NCBI RefSeq assembly: GCF_001949145.1
Contig: NW_019091431.1
Location: 1,041,426-1,105,425, forward strand
Length of the DNA stretch: 64,000 nt
Source of the DNA: Acanthaster planci
Lineage: Eukaryota > Echinodermata > Asteroidea > Valvatida > Acanthasteridae
Reading direction: 5' to 3'
Shown: positions 8,111 to 23,100 of the stretch, piece after piece
How the letters are laid out: each line of letters begins with the position of its first letter
Position numbering within the stretch: the stretch's first letter is position 1
Position numbers and translations under genes: made by a program
The notes under the pieces: generated by a model
Told to the model about the DNA's origin: nothing
What the model saw: only the letters and a program-made list of their open reading frames with translations
Database searches by the model: none

Positions 8111-11100
8111 GTATGGAAATTAACCTCCGAAAGTTTTGATAATTTTGCATTTTAATTTTAAACTTTTCACTTAACACTTTGCAATTCTGGTAATTTTGAA
8201 AAATTTATGTCTCCCCACAGCCGTCTTTTTGGATTTTTGTCTCTGGAAGGACCGGAAGGGGTGCAAAATAGAGCGCTTCTGATAAAGGTAGGAACTCGAA
8301 AAATAGAAAAAATAAATGGACCATCCACCCTGGCCGCGGGTCATCCAAGCAAGACCCTGCGATTTCCTAAAATATCGCAATAAAATTGACATAAATATTT
8401 CGACTGTAGACGATCAGTAAATTCACCCAGTAACGTAGAGGAACATCAATTTATCGTAAATTGCAAAAATGCGGAAAGATGAGGGATAAAATCGTAGATT
8501 TAGGAGCAGAAATAAAAACGTAACTCATGCAGGCGTTCGATGTGTACAGTTGTATGGGTGGTCCTTCGCCCATACGTGTACAAATGCATGGAATACTACG
8601 GTTCAAAATGGCGGCCAATTATAATGGAAGAGAGCTGATGTTTTCTTTGTTCATGGTATCGAAAACGGTGCAAAAGTCCTCGCACTCCTCCGGAAATATA
8701 TCAAATTTGGCGCATTTCATGTCGTTTAACTATTTTTTCACTGGAAAATTGTGCCTGTGAAGAAGAAAATTTGAGAGCACATCATACTGAACAAAAACCT
8801 TCAAGCCCTACATGATGTAGGTTGGATCACATGGAGTGAAGCCCTGCAGTGCTGAATGGCGGTTGATTGAGGGATCACTCTAAGCTCATGTCCTGGAAAA
8901 ATTTATTTCTCTGGATGTCTGAAGAAAAAAAAGACTCACGTGACCTCCCTTAACGTAAAATGTTTTCTGTTCACCTCACATTGAAATCTTAAATAGCACA
9001 GTTCATTGTAAAACAAAAGGTAGGGCCTAGTCTTAGCTGACATCTTGTATGTGTGAGGAATATCTATAGCAGGTTCAATCAGTGCAAGGATCTGTGCAGT
9101 TGTTCTACAGCATTGCACTGTTTGTCAATCCTGTACAAAATTTGTTAATGTCACCGTCATCAATGACCGTTTCTGTAAATCAAGGCTGTGGACAGTGGTT
9201 TTGAGGAGGGATGTAAAGTTACCAGGATGGACCGATAGTGCAGCGGTGTCACGGTGATGAGGTGATCAACCAATCACATCCAGCATGAGAAGTCGTGTGT
9301 TTTTTTCTAGAATTTTCTGCTGTCAGATAAATTTTGAGCAAATCGGTTTCATACGGCATTATCCAGATCTTCAGAGTCTTCTTATTGTCTTCTAACACAA
9401 AAGTGGGAATTTTATTATTTGCGACGGTGGCATCTCGTATGCAACTGCAGAACATTTGTTAAACATGGCAGCTTAAAATTTTATCACACGGTGTATTGCC
9501 TCTCAACAGTCTTCATCGGTGTCAGTGTTGTTTAAAAAGCACAATTTTCAAGGGAAACAATGTTTTTCCTGAAACCAACTCCACAGAGAAACGTCTCCTG
9601 TTTGAGAGTTCTGTTCTTTGAAATAGTTTGATTCCATGCAGTAGTTATCGGTACTTGTGTACTTGACATACACGTAGTTGAGAGATGAAAAGGTAGCATT
9701 TTAAATCCATTGTATTCAAGAGTATTGTGACTTGAATGTACATATGAGAGTGCACAACTGCTAACTAAACCAGGAATGGGTTTCAATCAAGGCAAAATTT
9801 CAAACACGAGTGTACTTTTCCAGTCAGTACGTACTGTATCGACTACAAGGACAGTTATCCCTCAAGAGTTTCTGGGTTTTTACAAACATGAAAACGTCTT
9901 ATTCTTGGGCTGGGCATTTTGTGCATTCTTTCCACAAAATGTCAAACTGCGCACTATCCAAAGTACGCCTTTAGCTTTCATATTTAAAGCAGCTCAAAGT
10001 TCATTGAAATTTCTAGGTTAGAGACTTTAAATTGCCACTCATATCAATAATTTGTGCAGCTATTTCCTTAAACGACTGCGCTAAGGACTGAGCAAAAGCA
10101 AACTAAATTGACGTCTTGAAACGAGCCTTGTTCTTGCATGCCATGGTCTCATGTTATAGCTTTGATGTGAGGATTATTTACTGCCCTCTGTTGTTGGTTT
10201 ACTGAGGGGATAGAGTGGTAATGATCTGCTCTGAACACAAGAATGCAAGACTACTTGTAAATAAGTAATCTGGCCTCTGGGTACCAGACATAATTGTATG
10301 GTATGAATGCTGAGGTCAAGGTCAAACATGCTGTTACTGGTACCATACATAGAAGGTTTAAGTTTGGGAGCACCATCTCCTTTGCTGTTGATTACTTTGG
10401 TTTTCAGTTATAGTTCTTCCTTTGATGTAAAACTGTAAGATGAACAACTGGAAAGCAGCTCTGAAATGTAACCCTTGCAACTCCCGCTCCACCCAAACTA
10501 AAATGAAACAATATGATTTTCTGGATGGTACAGCCTATATGTAGCCCACCTGTAGTTAACATTGTGCTTGACCTAACAACTGCGATGAAATGGTGAAAAT
10601 GTTTGCCCTTGCTTCATTGCACAGTTTAGGCTTTGGGTGTGTCCAGGAAGCTTGCGTGTAAGGTGCGTTGGAATAGTTGTCCAACTTTATGGCATTTTTC
10701 ATGTTTACTTTGCCATTTATAGGCTGGTAGATTGTCTTGTTTACTTTATGGGCTCTTCCAGTCACAAAGTTACATACTCCGACCCTCATTGTTACAGCAT
10801 GCTGCACCTCATTGTCACCATTCCAACTGGTAACCAAGCTACTTTTATGGAATAGTACATGTACCTTAACTCTGGGTACCCGACCCACAAATAAACAATG
10901 TAGTGTATTGGTCAGGAAGGGGCTGCTGTCCTTGTCTTCCACTACACTACCCCGGGTTCCAATCCAACCCAGGCAGACACATGGACTGAATAAGAACTCC
11001 CTTCCTAGTTAGTTTCCATGTCACCGTAGCTTAAGCGTCCAATAGAAGGTGGCCTTGATGTCTTGTGGACATTTGAACCTCTATTGAGGGAACAGCTCAT

Positions 11101-14100
11101 CTCCAGTTTCAAAACTGTGGGTGGAGACCGAATGAGGTTACCCCTGTGAATTTTACTCTTTCTCGACTTTGTATTACCTCGTTCAAAGTCCTTTACGTGT
11201 ATTTTCTTCTTCCAAGTACTGCAACAACCTCCACTACAGGATATTTCAAAGGGCCCATGAAATGTGATTTTTGTTAATTTGAATTGAAGATAATATGTTT
11301 AAAAAACATTTCCTGTCACTAAAAAATTGTAAGGAGGTTTTGTGAAACGGTCCTGCCCCAGGAGAAGCACCTTATTAGCATAGAAAATTTTGCATAATTG
11401 CGATGTACGTTTGAAAATCTACATCAGCCAGCTGCACTGGCACTAGCACTGTGTGTACATGTATGTATACCAGTGCAGTTAGTGCGAAAACGTGATTTCG
11501 AGATCATCAAAAGTTTGACAATACTAGTCACATTTGTTGAGAATGCCAACCAGGTGCGTTGCTGCAAGTTGTGGCAACACAAGTAAAGATGGCACAAGCA
11601 TGCACAATTTTCTGAAAGACAGGAAATATTGGAAAATTTGGACGGCGAAAGTCAGGCTCACACGGGCAAAGTGGACAGGGCCATCACCGAGCTCCAAGCT
11701 ATGCAGCAACCACTTCAAGCCTGAATGTTTCGAGCCAATTGCAACCCTGCAAGAATTGTTCTTCATTAAATTAACAAGATTACACAAACCAGATGCGGTG
11801 CAGACGATATTTCTCCATCGTGAGAAATCCAAAAAAACAACAGAGAAACGAGGAGCTGTAGAGAAACACAAACAGAAAAGGGTTTAGATTAATCATCTAG
11901 CCGTACACATTGCAGCCAAGACGTGCATGCGTACCACATTGTAAGGTTACTGATTGCAGTGCATTTGGAGACCGTACACAGTACAGACAACAAGGCTGTA
12001 CATGTACTATTTGTGGATTCTAAAACCTGCGTCGCAAACAGTGCTGCTAATTGTAGCGATTAAAACATTAATTTGAGGGGGGCAATTTGAAAAACAGCAA
12101 TTAGCCGTAATTAAACGAACTTGATTCCATTTTTCATCATTTGTAATGTGACTGACATAGTAAAGCGCAATTTAAAGCAGAAAACAGCAGTTAATCCAGG
12201 GAGGTTTGCATGGACCCTTAAAGTGTCAGGTGCACGGTGGCTAGTTGACCCTATTACATGTGATGGGTGCCTCTTACTAATGACAATATATCAATACTAG
12301 AAAGTTTTGACCTAAAGGTATCAATATTTGAAGCTTCCTTATTTCACCCAGCAAATGGTTCCATTCCACAAGGGTCCTGGGTATGAAGGAGAATTTGTAA
12401 CGGTCAACAAAAACATGCCAGTGCTCCATGTAAAATGAATAGTTTCTTCATTTCTGATGTGTTGACAGTTTGTCACCTATGTTGAGCCATAGCGCAATTA
12501 TCAATGACCTTCTCTTGACCCTTGTTGACCAATTTGTGGAGAGATATATTAGCAGTCATTGGTCAAACAGCTGGCCCTATTGGACAGCTTATGCTGCCTA
12601 TATATATTTTCTCCTGTCTTCCAAAGTATTCAGGATTAACCCTTATTGGGCTTAATTCAACGCTCAACAACTTGGCATCCAGACCCGCATGTAACCCACT
12701 AAATTTGGCATTCTTGTTCAGAGTGGAATTGTTCTTGAATAAGCAACAAAAAAAAAAAATAGATCTTTCCACGTGAGTGACATCGCAGTGATGACATCAA
12801 CTGTTTCCCAATGGTTCATTACCGACCTCCAGTCCCGGACTCTGTTGATTCAACTGTAGATTTCCTCTCCCTTTTCCACGGAATATCAAAACATTCAAAC
12901 CACAGTGGTTGGAATGTGCTGCTGTTACAAGTGCAATCCTCGACATGTATTGTGCACTTTCAAGAGTGTCTTATGCATAAGGTGACGGCCATCTTGGAAG
13001 TGGTCAGTATATATAGATGCAGAAAATCTTGGTACAGCCCACAAATCTGTTTACGTGTACAGTGTAACAGTTTTTTGTCTTGTAGTTTTGGAGAGAATAC
13101 CCCCATAGGTGGAACAAATGCCGATCACCCAATTAGCCATGTACCTGCAGTTGTTCAAGAATCAAGTATGGCCCATTTTAACATGAACTTGTGCAATAAT
13201 GTCACTTTTCTGGAAGGCCTTAAAGCCTTCTCAAAAGCTGTGCATGTAGGAATAACCATATATGAGCACATGCATACATGTACCTGTGCAAGTTTTACAT
13301 GTACATGTACATGAAACAAAATCGCTGTATAGGCCTACTCCTTTTTAAAAAAGACAGAAAGAAAACAACACCAAAAGCCACAAGTCAGTTTTGAAGCATT
13401 TCCTGCAGTACGTCTAGAATAGTCACCTTGAATAGACGGTACAGTTGATATACATGTACATGTACATGTATATCAGTGGATGTACATGTATATCAGTGGA
13501 TGTGCATGTATATCAGTGGATGTACATGTATATCAGTGGATGTACATGTACATGTATATCTGTGGATGTACATGTATATCAGTGGATGTACTTGCACCAG
13601 GTACCTGTACATGTATTTTAAAGGTGTTACCGGTACATACCAGACATGTAAGGGCTAGATTTTGGTTTGGTTTCTCGTTTGTGTTAAATGTGGACTTTTT
13701 ATAAGTACAGTTGAACCTCGTTAAGAAGAAGTCCTTCGGAGTTTGTAAATTACCTTGTTATAACAGGAACCTTATATTATCAGGAATTAAAACAATGAAA
13801 AACAAAGGATTGGGTCCTAACATTGTCCTTGTTATAAGCAGAATCTTGTATCAACGAGGTTTAACTGTACATGTACCGGTATGTAGATTGCATAGTGTAA
13901 TGGTACACATTTACGTACTATTACTATTCCACATTACAGTTTTTAGTCCTTTGCAATGAGTAAAATGTAATGCTCTCCAGACGCATAATCACAGAAACTG
14001 ACATAATCCAGCACTTTTGTCTTTGTCCCTCACCTTCCCGTCCCTCACCGTTATGAGTTGGTGGTGCCATTTCAATGCAGTACACATGCTCTGGCCTGCG

Positions 14101-17100
14101 GAATGATGCCTGTTTATGGGCGGAGTACACAGCGGGCTGAATACCTCTTAATGATGTTATCGTTGCCCCTGTCCTTGCCTCTGTTTTCTCTCAGCTGGTG
14201 AATGAGGGCTGCACTTGACAGATTTTTGCAAATGAAACTCAAGAGTTGTAGAGTTTTAATTTCACAGAGTTCTACAATTAAAAATTGTTTTGTACTGATC
14301 AATATAAACAAAGTTATTGTTGGCAGCGTCCAGTTTTGTCTGTGTCTGTGTATTCAGTAAGTCAATTGCTTGATTTGCCCTTCGGGTGGGTAGATTATAA
14401 ACGTAACTGAATGATTTCTGTGTAACACTCGGGAAATCTGTCTTCCCATGTTTACCTTATCCCCTCCCCCCCCAAATAAAAGCAAGTGTAACATACCGGT
14501 CCATAACCCATTACCCAAAACAAAAACAACCACAGTTTTGTGTTCTGAACGTCTACATGTAAGTCTATTCTTGTCCCCGTTTTTGTATTCAAAACCAAAA
14601 CGCAGTTTCATTCATCAGGAGCTGCAGAATTTCTGTACAGAACTGTCATGAGTAAGCATATTAAAGTACACGTCACACATGTACAGCACAATTATTGCAT
14701 AGTTAAGTAAAGTCAGGTACAAGCTCAATTGGACGTACATGTATGGCTGAAGTGTGGTCACTAAAACTCCTAAGGTTTTTTTTGGGGGGGGTTAGGGGAG
14801 GCAGTAAACAAGAATATTGCCTTGCACAAACAGTAGAGCATTTATATGTTAGACACGCAGATTGACCACGAGTTGATGCCAGAGTTCCCATGGTCATGTA
14901 ATGTCTTGTCATAAAAAGGTCCAGTAATGGCATGGAAAAGTGATGGGAATCAAGATCGTCCAAGGTCTAGTTTTGATAGACCGTTTGTGCTGTGATAATG
15001 GAATAATGATAATGCAAGTTACATGTGTAGACCTCAGTTACAGAAACTAATTTGTCTATTTGCATATATCTATTTTCAGTTTTAATTTATTTTTTTTATA
15101 TACATTGTAAAAATTGTATCGATGACCCAAGGCAAGATTTCCCTCCCAAGAGTGGTTCATAGCGTACATACAAGCCAGTCTACATGGCTAGCTGTACACA
15201 CAAGTGCGTGGATATTGTACTAGTACCCAGAAACAACAGGAACCATGCCGTATGTTGTTTTTTTTATGAGCTTAACATTCGAGTCATGATCATCTGTCCT
15301 GAATGTATTTCTTCGTTTTATTTAAAGTACTTTTTGGTGTGTCAGTTGAAATGCACAGCAACTTTAGGAACCAAGTGGTATGTTTGATATGCACAAATGT
15401 TTGGTACAGCAGCATTGTACGGAGCGTGCTATGAAAGAGATGGGATACTTGTCTACAGGGAGTAGTTTCCCATGTTCGGTGTTTTGTATGTACACGTACA
15501 TGTATGAACATGAAAGCAGCATCCATGTGGGTCATACTTGTGAAAACTGACCCGTTTAGCAGTATGTCGCCTTTACCAATGAGGGCGCACTTCAACTCGG
15601 CGGATTAGCCCCTCTCATGTCGGTCCTGTTCTGGCGATCAGATGCTAATTATCACTGTTGCTTTTTATCCTCTTCCCATTTCAGAGAGTAAGTCAGTGTG
15701 AGGTACAAATCAAGAAACGAGGCAAGAACACTGACCCACAGACATTTTGCCGTCTGGGCCACCTGCAGCTGCTGCTTGGAGACTACAGCAAAGGTACTTG
15801 TGGAAAAAGATAGTCCTGACCTTTTGCCTTCATCCACGTGCAGAAGGTCTGGAAAAGATTGGTTTCCCACTGACTTTCAGGACATGTATGTCATTACTGC
15901 AATGAAACTGCCTTCATTTTATCAGTGGCTTGGAAATTGTTCTCTCATATACCAACCTGGGCACACACAAAGGATAAGCTCCCTAGTCAGTGTAGTTTCA
16001 GTCCTTCGTTTAAGAAAATCCAAGAGAGCTATAAATCGCTCTCCACAAATCTCTCAGGAGAACAAATCACTCTCCTTAAAGTAAAGCAATTAACAGAAGT
16101 GCAAAACAAAGTTAAACGATCGTTGGTACCCTGGAGCCTATTGTTTCCACTCTTTCCTATGGTTTATAATTTTCCTGGGGCAATTTTAAAATTAATTTAG
16201 TTTTAGTTCAGTTAGAAACATGAGTTTACAACACATTAATGATATCAGTGCTTGTTTCCTTTGATTTGAACCAGAATTTTTATACTTATGAATTAAAAAT
16301 AAACTATTTTACAAAGTTTCAACCTACAAATCAATACAATTGTACATGTCCTTTTAATTTAAATAAAAGTGGAACTGAACTTTTTTATCCTGATTTGAGT
16401 ATTTCTTTCACTCAAAACACTAACAGTGACCATAATTTGGAAGAAAAACAAACCCTACAGGGGATTTCAAAGTTTAAACTACCGGTACACTTCAGCTTCG
16501 TTCAATCGATGCAGACTGTAACAAACACACCTCAATCAAAATGGGAAAATGTCAAACCAACACACGTGCAAATGTGACATTGTTTACGATTGATTATGGT
16601 CTGACACGCTGAGGGGTTTCCTGCTTGAAGTCAAGGAGCGTAGGCACTGTTTGTACATGTATGCACGGAGTAACATTTTCACGACAATCAAGAAAGCTCA
16701 TGGCACACTGCTTTTTGCTTATGCGCCCCATAAAGAAGATCGATAGTGATTGGCTCCCTTGTCACTGAAAACTTTACCGATCAGTAAAAACATGTAACAG
16801 ATTGCACATATACAGGTGAGCATAAGGGTGTACAGTGTACATGCCATACATAAGTGCCGGGCCTGCTAGCCAGTCCAAAGCAGGTTGCACTCCCGATGAT
16901 TGTATTTGTACAATAATTGTAGGCCTACTGTACGTAAGTCGCAGCGGGATAAATGTGAAAACGCAAGTTTTAAACGAATCACACAGTCCTTTTTTGGTTG
17001 TGTTACCCACTGTTTTTGTCACATTGGTCATTATTTGTAAAGTGCCCTTAGATTTTTTAAGGAGTGCGATTTTTTACACTCCTTCAGGACTGTCGAGGAG

Positions 17101-20100
17101 CACAGTAGGAGTGCCAGCATGATCGCGCTCCTTAAAAGTGATAGACTGCAGTTTTTTCTAGAAAATGCAGAAACAGAGAAGAACACACTTTTATACTTTA
17201 AGTCTTGATCTGATTTGGGTTTATTACCAGGCCAGGCATGTGTGCATGGTCTGTACCTTTTCACGTACCACTTTCTTGGACCTGTCTGCACTTGACAATC
17301 CATCACCTGCAGCTGTTAGTCCCATTTCTTTTGCATTGTGTGGCCTGAAGCCATCCTTCAATTAGCCTAATACCACACAAAATATTCCACCCTCCTTTCG
17401 TTATTCGGCAATTTGCTGCTCCTTTAGCAGAGCTTAGAAGGGAGAAGCAGCCTGCATAGGGAGGTCTTCCTACTTGAGCAGCTCTCAAATCACCTGAGGA
17501 ATACTCTTTCCTCCTCCTAGCGAATACAAGTAACATGCACGTTAAAAGAAGTCTCAAAATAATCGTCAAGATTTTCCAGAGATCACGAATTGTCAAAAAT
17601 CCTGATCTTGGAAATTTGATCCTTACATTCTGAATCATTTGAATGGCAGTTTGAGCAACGATCTGTAGTTGCATGCAATAAAGTTTAAGGACCTTATTTT
17701 CCAAAATTACAAAAATAATCTGACACGTACATTACAAGCCAGTAAAACCTCCTGTGAGCTTTTGTATTTTTATCGGATGCACAGTAAGCTGGCAAAGTGG
17801 CTCATAAAGGAAAACATTTCAATATGTGGCTTCAACAGGCAAGCACAGAGCCTGCTTTCTGTAACAAAATTTAACAGCTTGGAAAAAATGGGATTTGGAA
17901 GTGTCTGTCACAGACTTAGGGATTTTAGTTTGAGAAGACCTTACTGCCCAACATAATACCTTTATTCATTTATCTTTCTATTTCCAGCTCTCTCAGCATA
18001 TCAGAAGTTCTTCTCTCTTCAAGAGGACTATTGGAAGGTGGGTATTATCTCAATCTGGTTGGAGTTGGTCGTCAAGACAAACTCCCTTTCCAACACTCCC
18101 TTTGCACCCCCTCCCAATTAAAGGCATAATTTTAATCAATGAGTCAGAAAGGGACATTTTTTCCTTAATTCCTCGATTATATCCTTTTGTCTGGTGTTGT
18201 ATTGTCTTATCTGTAAACCAAATCCGTCATGAAGAAACCAATTTATGCTAGTTTCCTGAAGGAGTTTGCTATTATCCCTATAATCTTCCTTTCGTTTTTC
18301 CTTTTAGACACTGGAGAAAAATAGTTTTAGGTTATCCAACGATTATCTGTAGGCTTGAAAGGGAAAGCCAAATATTGAAATCTTTGTTGTTTTTTCCTCA
18401 ATATGACAACAGGATGCAACATTTTTGTATGGTCTGGGTATGGTGTATTTCCACTTCGATGCTTATCAATGGTAAGTCTTCTTTCTCATTTTGGGCGATG
18501 AGAGATGTCTGTACATGACGCCGTTGATGAAAAACAGAAGAAAGCTGAGTTGATATACTCAAGTCTAAAGACAGAGTGACAGGAAAAGTGTAATTTGTGT
18601 GACTGTGCAGTACTGGTGGTGTCTTTCAAGTGCTGGTGTATGTGAACCAAAAAGTCAGCTTGAAATCTCTAGGCATCAACATTAATTTTGTGTAACTTTT
18701 TGTCCATCGGGCAAGTAGCACTGAGAATTTACTTGCCCGAGGTAGGATTTTACTTGCCCAAACCCTGATTTAGTTGCTCATTGCTGCATAAGGACAGTAA
18801 ATTCCTTCTTTCAACCAATCACCACTGATGAAATTGCTATGCCACACTGCAACAGAAATATTCGTCACCCCAATGTGGGCAGGACTCTGATGCATCATTC
18901 ATACAAGTTTGGGCAATGGCTATTTCTTAACCACTCCACGATTTTGCTTGGTGTCATGCAATAAGCACACACACAAGTACCAGGTAAAATTCACTCATGT
19001 TGAAGTTACAGCCACATGTAAAACATTCTTCCAGCTTCCGGCCGTCAAAGCTCTGCTGTGCTGTGCATGCAATAACCAATGAGGTTTGGTACCCAGACGC
19101 AAGGGCACTTTACAGTTTGTGTATGCATTTCCCTTAATCTGGAAAGGTGCCCTGCTAAATGTATAGTGTGCTGAGATTTTACATACATGTACATGTATGT
19201 AACAATGCAAAAAAATCATTCTACACCACATAGCTGTTTACTTTTTACCAAAGCTTTTATGAAGAGGAAAACATCAATTAAAGTAAAATGTGACTGCTTT
19301 TCTTGGCCGCACAAAACAGACGCTTTTATTTCAAGAAAAAAGTACCTGTCAGTTGGACAAATTGTTGGTAATTTTTACTTGCCCAATAAAAGGAATTACT
19401 TGATCAGGGCAATCGGACAACAATTAATGTCGAGGCCTGAATCTCTTGATCATTCTGGGACTGGCAGTGTGAACGTTAGCCTTAAAGACGTCACTGACTT
19501 GTTCATTAAATCTTCAGCATTATTCATCTTGAGGGGGGAATTAGAAAATTGTGAGCAGTCAGAGGGTTCTAAGCCCCAAAACAAGGAAAGAAACGTAGAA
19601 TTTGTTGACTGAAACTTTAATTTGCTGTTCAGTTGCTTGAGCTTCATTTAAATATGCACAAGAGCTGGAAGGATAGCTGGTTTGAAAACTAGACATGACT
19701 TGAGTACCAAGGTCAGCAGTTTCGCCTTGGACCATTTTTTTTGTAACGAATGTGTGGTGGGGAGAATGAGCGAAGGAATTATTTCAAGTATGCCCTCATT
19801 GCCTTTAGAACAAAGGATGATTTAAAAAGAAGAGCCATGTTTTGTGTGTCGGCGTGGACATTTTGTGTGAAAGTCTGTCTTAGCATATTTTACAGTCACT
19901 TGTCAATGCCTGTGAAACATATCTTCATTTTGTCCTGCATTGATCACCACAGCAAGGCTACCCAAGAGAGAGAGAGAGAGAGAGAGAGATCCCCAAATTC
20001 CCAGATTACTACCAAACATTCCCTGTTCGTGAATCCCACTGAGGGAACAGAACAAAGGATTAGTCAGAATAGCTTATGTTATAAAGGACCAGGGGAAAAC

Positions 20101-23100
20101 TCTCCCAAATTATTATTTTTTTCCCCCGGAATGGGAAACCAGTCATATTCAGTACTAACTTCGGAAATCGCTTGCACCTGCTTGCGTAGATGCCGTCTCT
20201 GGCTTCTGCAGTGGTGTGGTTATGCAAAGTCTGACTTCTTTATTTAGGGCAGGGCACCAGGGAGGCAGCAGTGGGTATTTGGTAAAACGTTAGGTTGTGT
20301 CCGTCTCCGATTGAGACATTTCCAGCTGGCAGACCCGTGTTTGGGGAATAATGTAAGTGGAATTTGCCTACGATAACAGCTCAGCTTATGCAGGGGCTGT
20401 GTGTCAAGATACGTAGGCCTCAGCAGCATGAATTTGAAACATGATTGTCTGAAAGACCTATCTATGGCTTACACAGATTCAAAAATATCACTCTGGTATG
20501 GTAGCTTGTGTAAACGGTCAATACCCTATGCCAGTTGCTACCAAACTCCTTGTCTTGGACATAACCAGTAGTGGACAGACTGGGAGTAGCCTGCATTGAC
20601 ATCTCAGCTGTCTCTGTTCACCAAGTCCTCACCTTCACTGGGATATATGAGATGTGAGTGCTGCCCACTTGCCTTCTGGGTTTGACTACTCATTGCTCTA
20701 GTTACTCATACATGTAGGGTTCCTTTGGATGGTTTGCACTCCAGCCGTATGGGTCGGGGCTTGGTTTAGAAGGTTTTCCTCGCTGTTGATTTAAAGATAG
20801 CTTCAGCTTGCACTCAAAGTCGATTGCTTGTGTGTGCGCGACACCCATTTAAAGACGTTGTAGCTGGACTGCATTCAAATATGTGCTCTACATCATACAC
20901 TCAGTGTATGCCACCCACCAAGTGTACAGCGCATGCGATTTATTTGGCCCATGTGGCAGGTTTACGCAAAAGAGCTTGATGGAGTCAGTGGTTTATTATT
21001 TGGGAGGGGGGGCGTCAGAATAATGGAAGCACACTCTGCACAGGTCATTAATCAGCACCCATGACACAAGGAGTTAAAATAAAAGCGACAGTTGGAGTGG
21101 GAGACTTCAAAGACACCTGACAGAGGCAGACCTGCTACAGGCATGTAATTCTTCTGCGGATCCAAGGATTTCCCAGTTTTTAAAAAAATCGAACCACAAA
21201 AATGAAAAAAGAAAGACTTTTTTCATAAGCCAGTCAACAAGATTCTTGTGGATAACATGCCAAAGGCCAGAGGAAAATCAGTCAAGCATCTCACTGAACA
21301 AAAGGCTCTGCCAAGCATCCGCTTCAACATCCAAAACCCACAACTAAAAGATGAGCGCTAGAGGTTGCTGCCAAGGTCACCAAGAAAGCCGGACTAACTT
21401 ATGTGGAGAAAATAAAATCAACAAGAAAAATCAATTAGAAAAATTTTAGATATCAAGATACGTATGTTGTATACTTCAAATGCTAAAGGAAAAACAAGAA
21501 ATCTTGACAAGGGTGCATATTTTTGAAATAAAAAATGTTCATCTAAAATTCAATTCAAGTCGTCAGAACTACCCAGAATGCGCCAGAGAGCATCTAGAAT
21601 TCAACATTTTTCCCACGCTATGTTGGCTTCGCACTGCACACTCACAGTGTCGTACACGTAGGTTTTCCTTTCTTTTCTTGAAAACAAGAGTTGCATGCCT
21701 GCTAGTAATCCTTCTCTGTAATTCACTTGTTGTATGAGCTAATAATTATGTGCATATTCAGTGAAGGAGGACCACTCTTTTCACTGCTCTGAATGTCTCC
21801 GAAGTTTCCTTCCAGTGTACTTGTAAGATCCTCAGTATCTTCAAGGCTGGCTATTCACATGGATAAAACAGTTGTAGTTTTTGACATTTCACATTGATTG
21901 CCCTGATTGCCCGTTAAATGTAATTACTAGGTAACTGTATAGTGATTGATGCTTGTAAGCCTTGTATCCGGGTGTCACTTTAATTGCAGGTTTTCTTGGA
22001 ACTCTATTTTGATTGATCTGGGCAGCATCATTTTTTGCCAAATTTTATCAGAGGAAAGGTCGTAAAATATTCTCAGGTGCTTTTTAGATTCAAATCAATT
22101 TGATATTTTAGAAGGCTTGCAAACACTAATGTTCATCACTTGAATTGAAACGGAATGGACCCATTAAAGAATTTACACCTAGCCATTTCGAGACACTCTG
22201 TACGAATAGAAATTTGCCGGCTGTTGCTTGACAAATCATAATTTTTCATTGAAAACTAGACTTTTTTTTATAAGTTTTAATACTTTTCCATTGTTACCTC
22301 CGATGAAACTGCATGTGTGTTAAAAAATGCTATCGCAGAATGTTTGCTGGACACTGGAGTCATGAAAATGATCTCTGAAATTTTTCAAAATCATCTTATC
22401 GTCCCTAATCGAAACACCTTGTCCGTCTTTGGTGTACCATCTGCATGTCCCTGATTTCTAAATATAGTTCTCATCGGATTACCAGTTAATCCAGCTTTAT
22501 AGCCATTCAACCAGAGAAGGGCAAAATTTCTCTGAGTCATGTTAGTGCAATGCTGCCCTCTCTTGTCTAAATGGAGCTAGGCCATTAAACACAGCCCACA
22601 TCTGATGGGTTAAATTTACATTTCACAGATGTTGGCTCTTTTTTTGTCTCGCCAGCTGCGGGCATTTGGTAACAGGAAATGAATTTACTCTTCCAAATAT
22701 TAATCCCTCTTTCTACTAATGAGGAAATGACTCACCATTCAAGTTTAATTTTGGTCAGTGACAAAACAATTTTTGGTTTTTGAGTTTTCACTTTCCTCGT
22801 TGTTTATTTTGCTCTTAATTTTTTTGTCACGTGTTTTGGCTGTCTTGATTAGTTGACTGTACATGTACATTTTACCCCCTGAAATCATCTGTTTCAAATA
22901 GAGACCAAACACGACAAGTAACTTTTAGTGTGTATTTGCAGAGATGAATGCGAACGTGCCACATAAAAGGAATCATTTATACACAAAGCTGTTTGTTCTA
23001 GTTTATGGATTCTTCCCTTTCAGAATAATCAAGATGTCAAGTGATCTGTCAAGTGCCATTCTTTTCAGTTCACCTGTTTGTGCTGAAATTATAAATACCT

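Larger units (their letters stand above)
8288..11542 (+). other. KDM6A intron 2, left part
   Basis: Non-coding intron upstream of the nested THAP frame. It holds a YY1-type AAAATGGCGGC motif at 8605-8615 and a tRNA-like SINE at about 10890-11010. I see no gene between 8300 and 10880. Confidence 0.6.

Noticed and set aside
12811-13314. 167-codon plus-strand open frame in KDM6A intron 2
   Set aside because: No domain, no splice context, and the C-terminal part is translated ACATGT microsatellite. Probably a chance frame.
19750-20247. 165-codon plus-strand open frame in intron 5
   Set aside because: It includes a translated (AG)n run (ERERERER) and lacks any recognisable domain.
21121-21440. 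Lysine-rich stretch resembling a broken coding sequence (possible processed pseudogene)
   Set aside because: In-frame stops and no match to any ribosomal or other protein that I could place.
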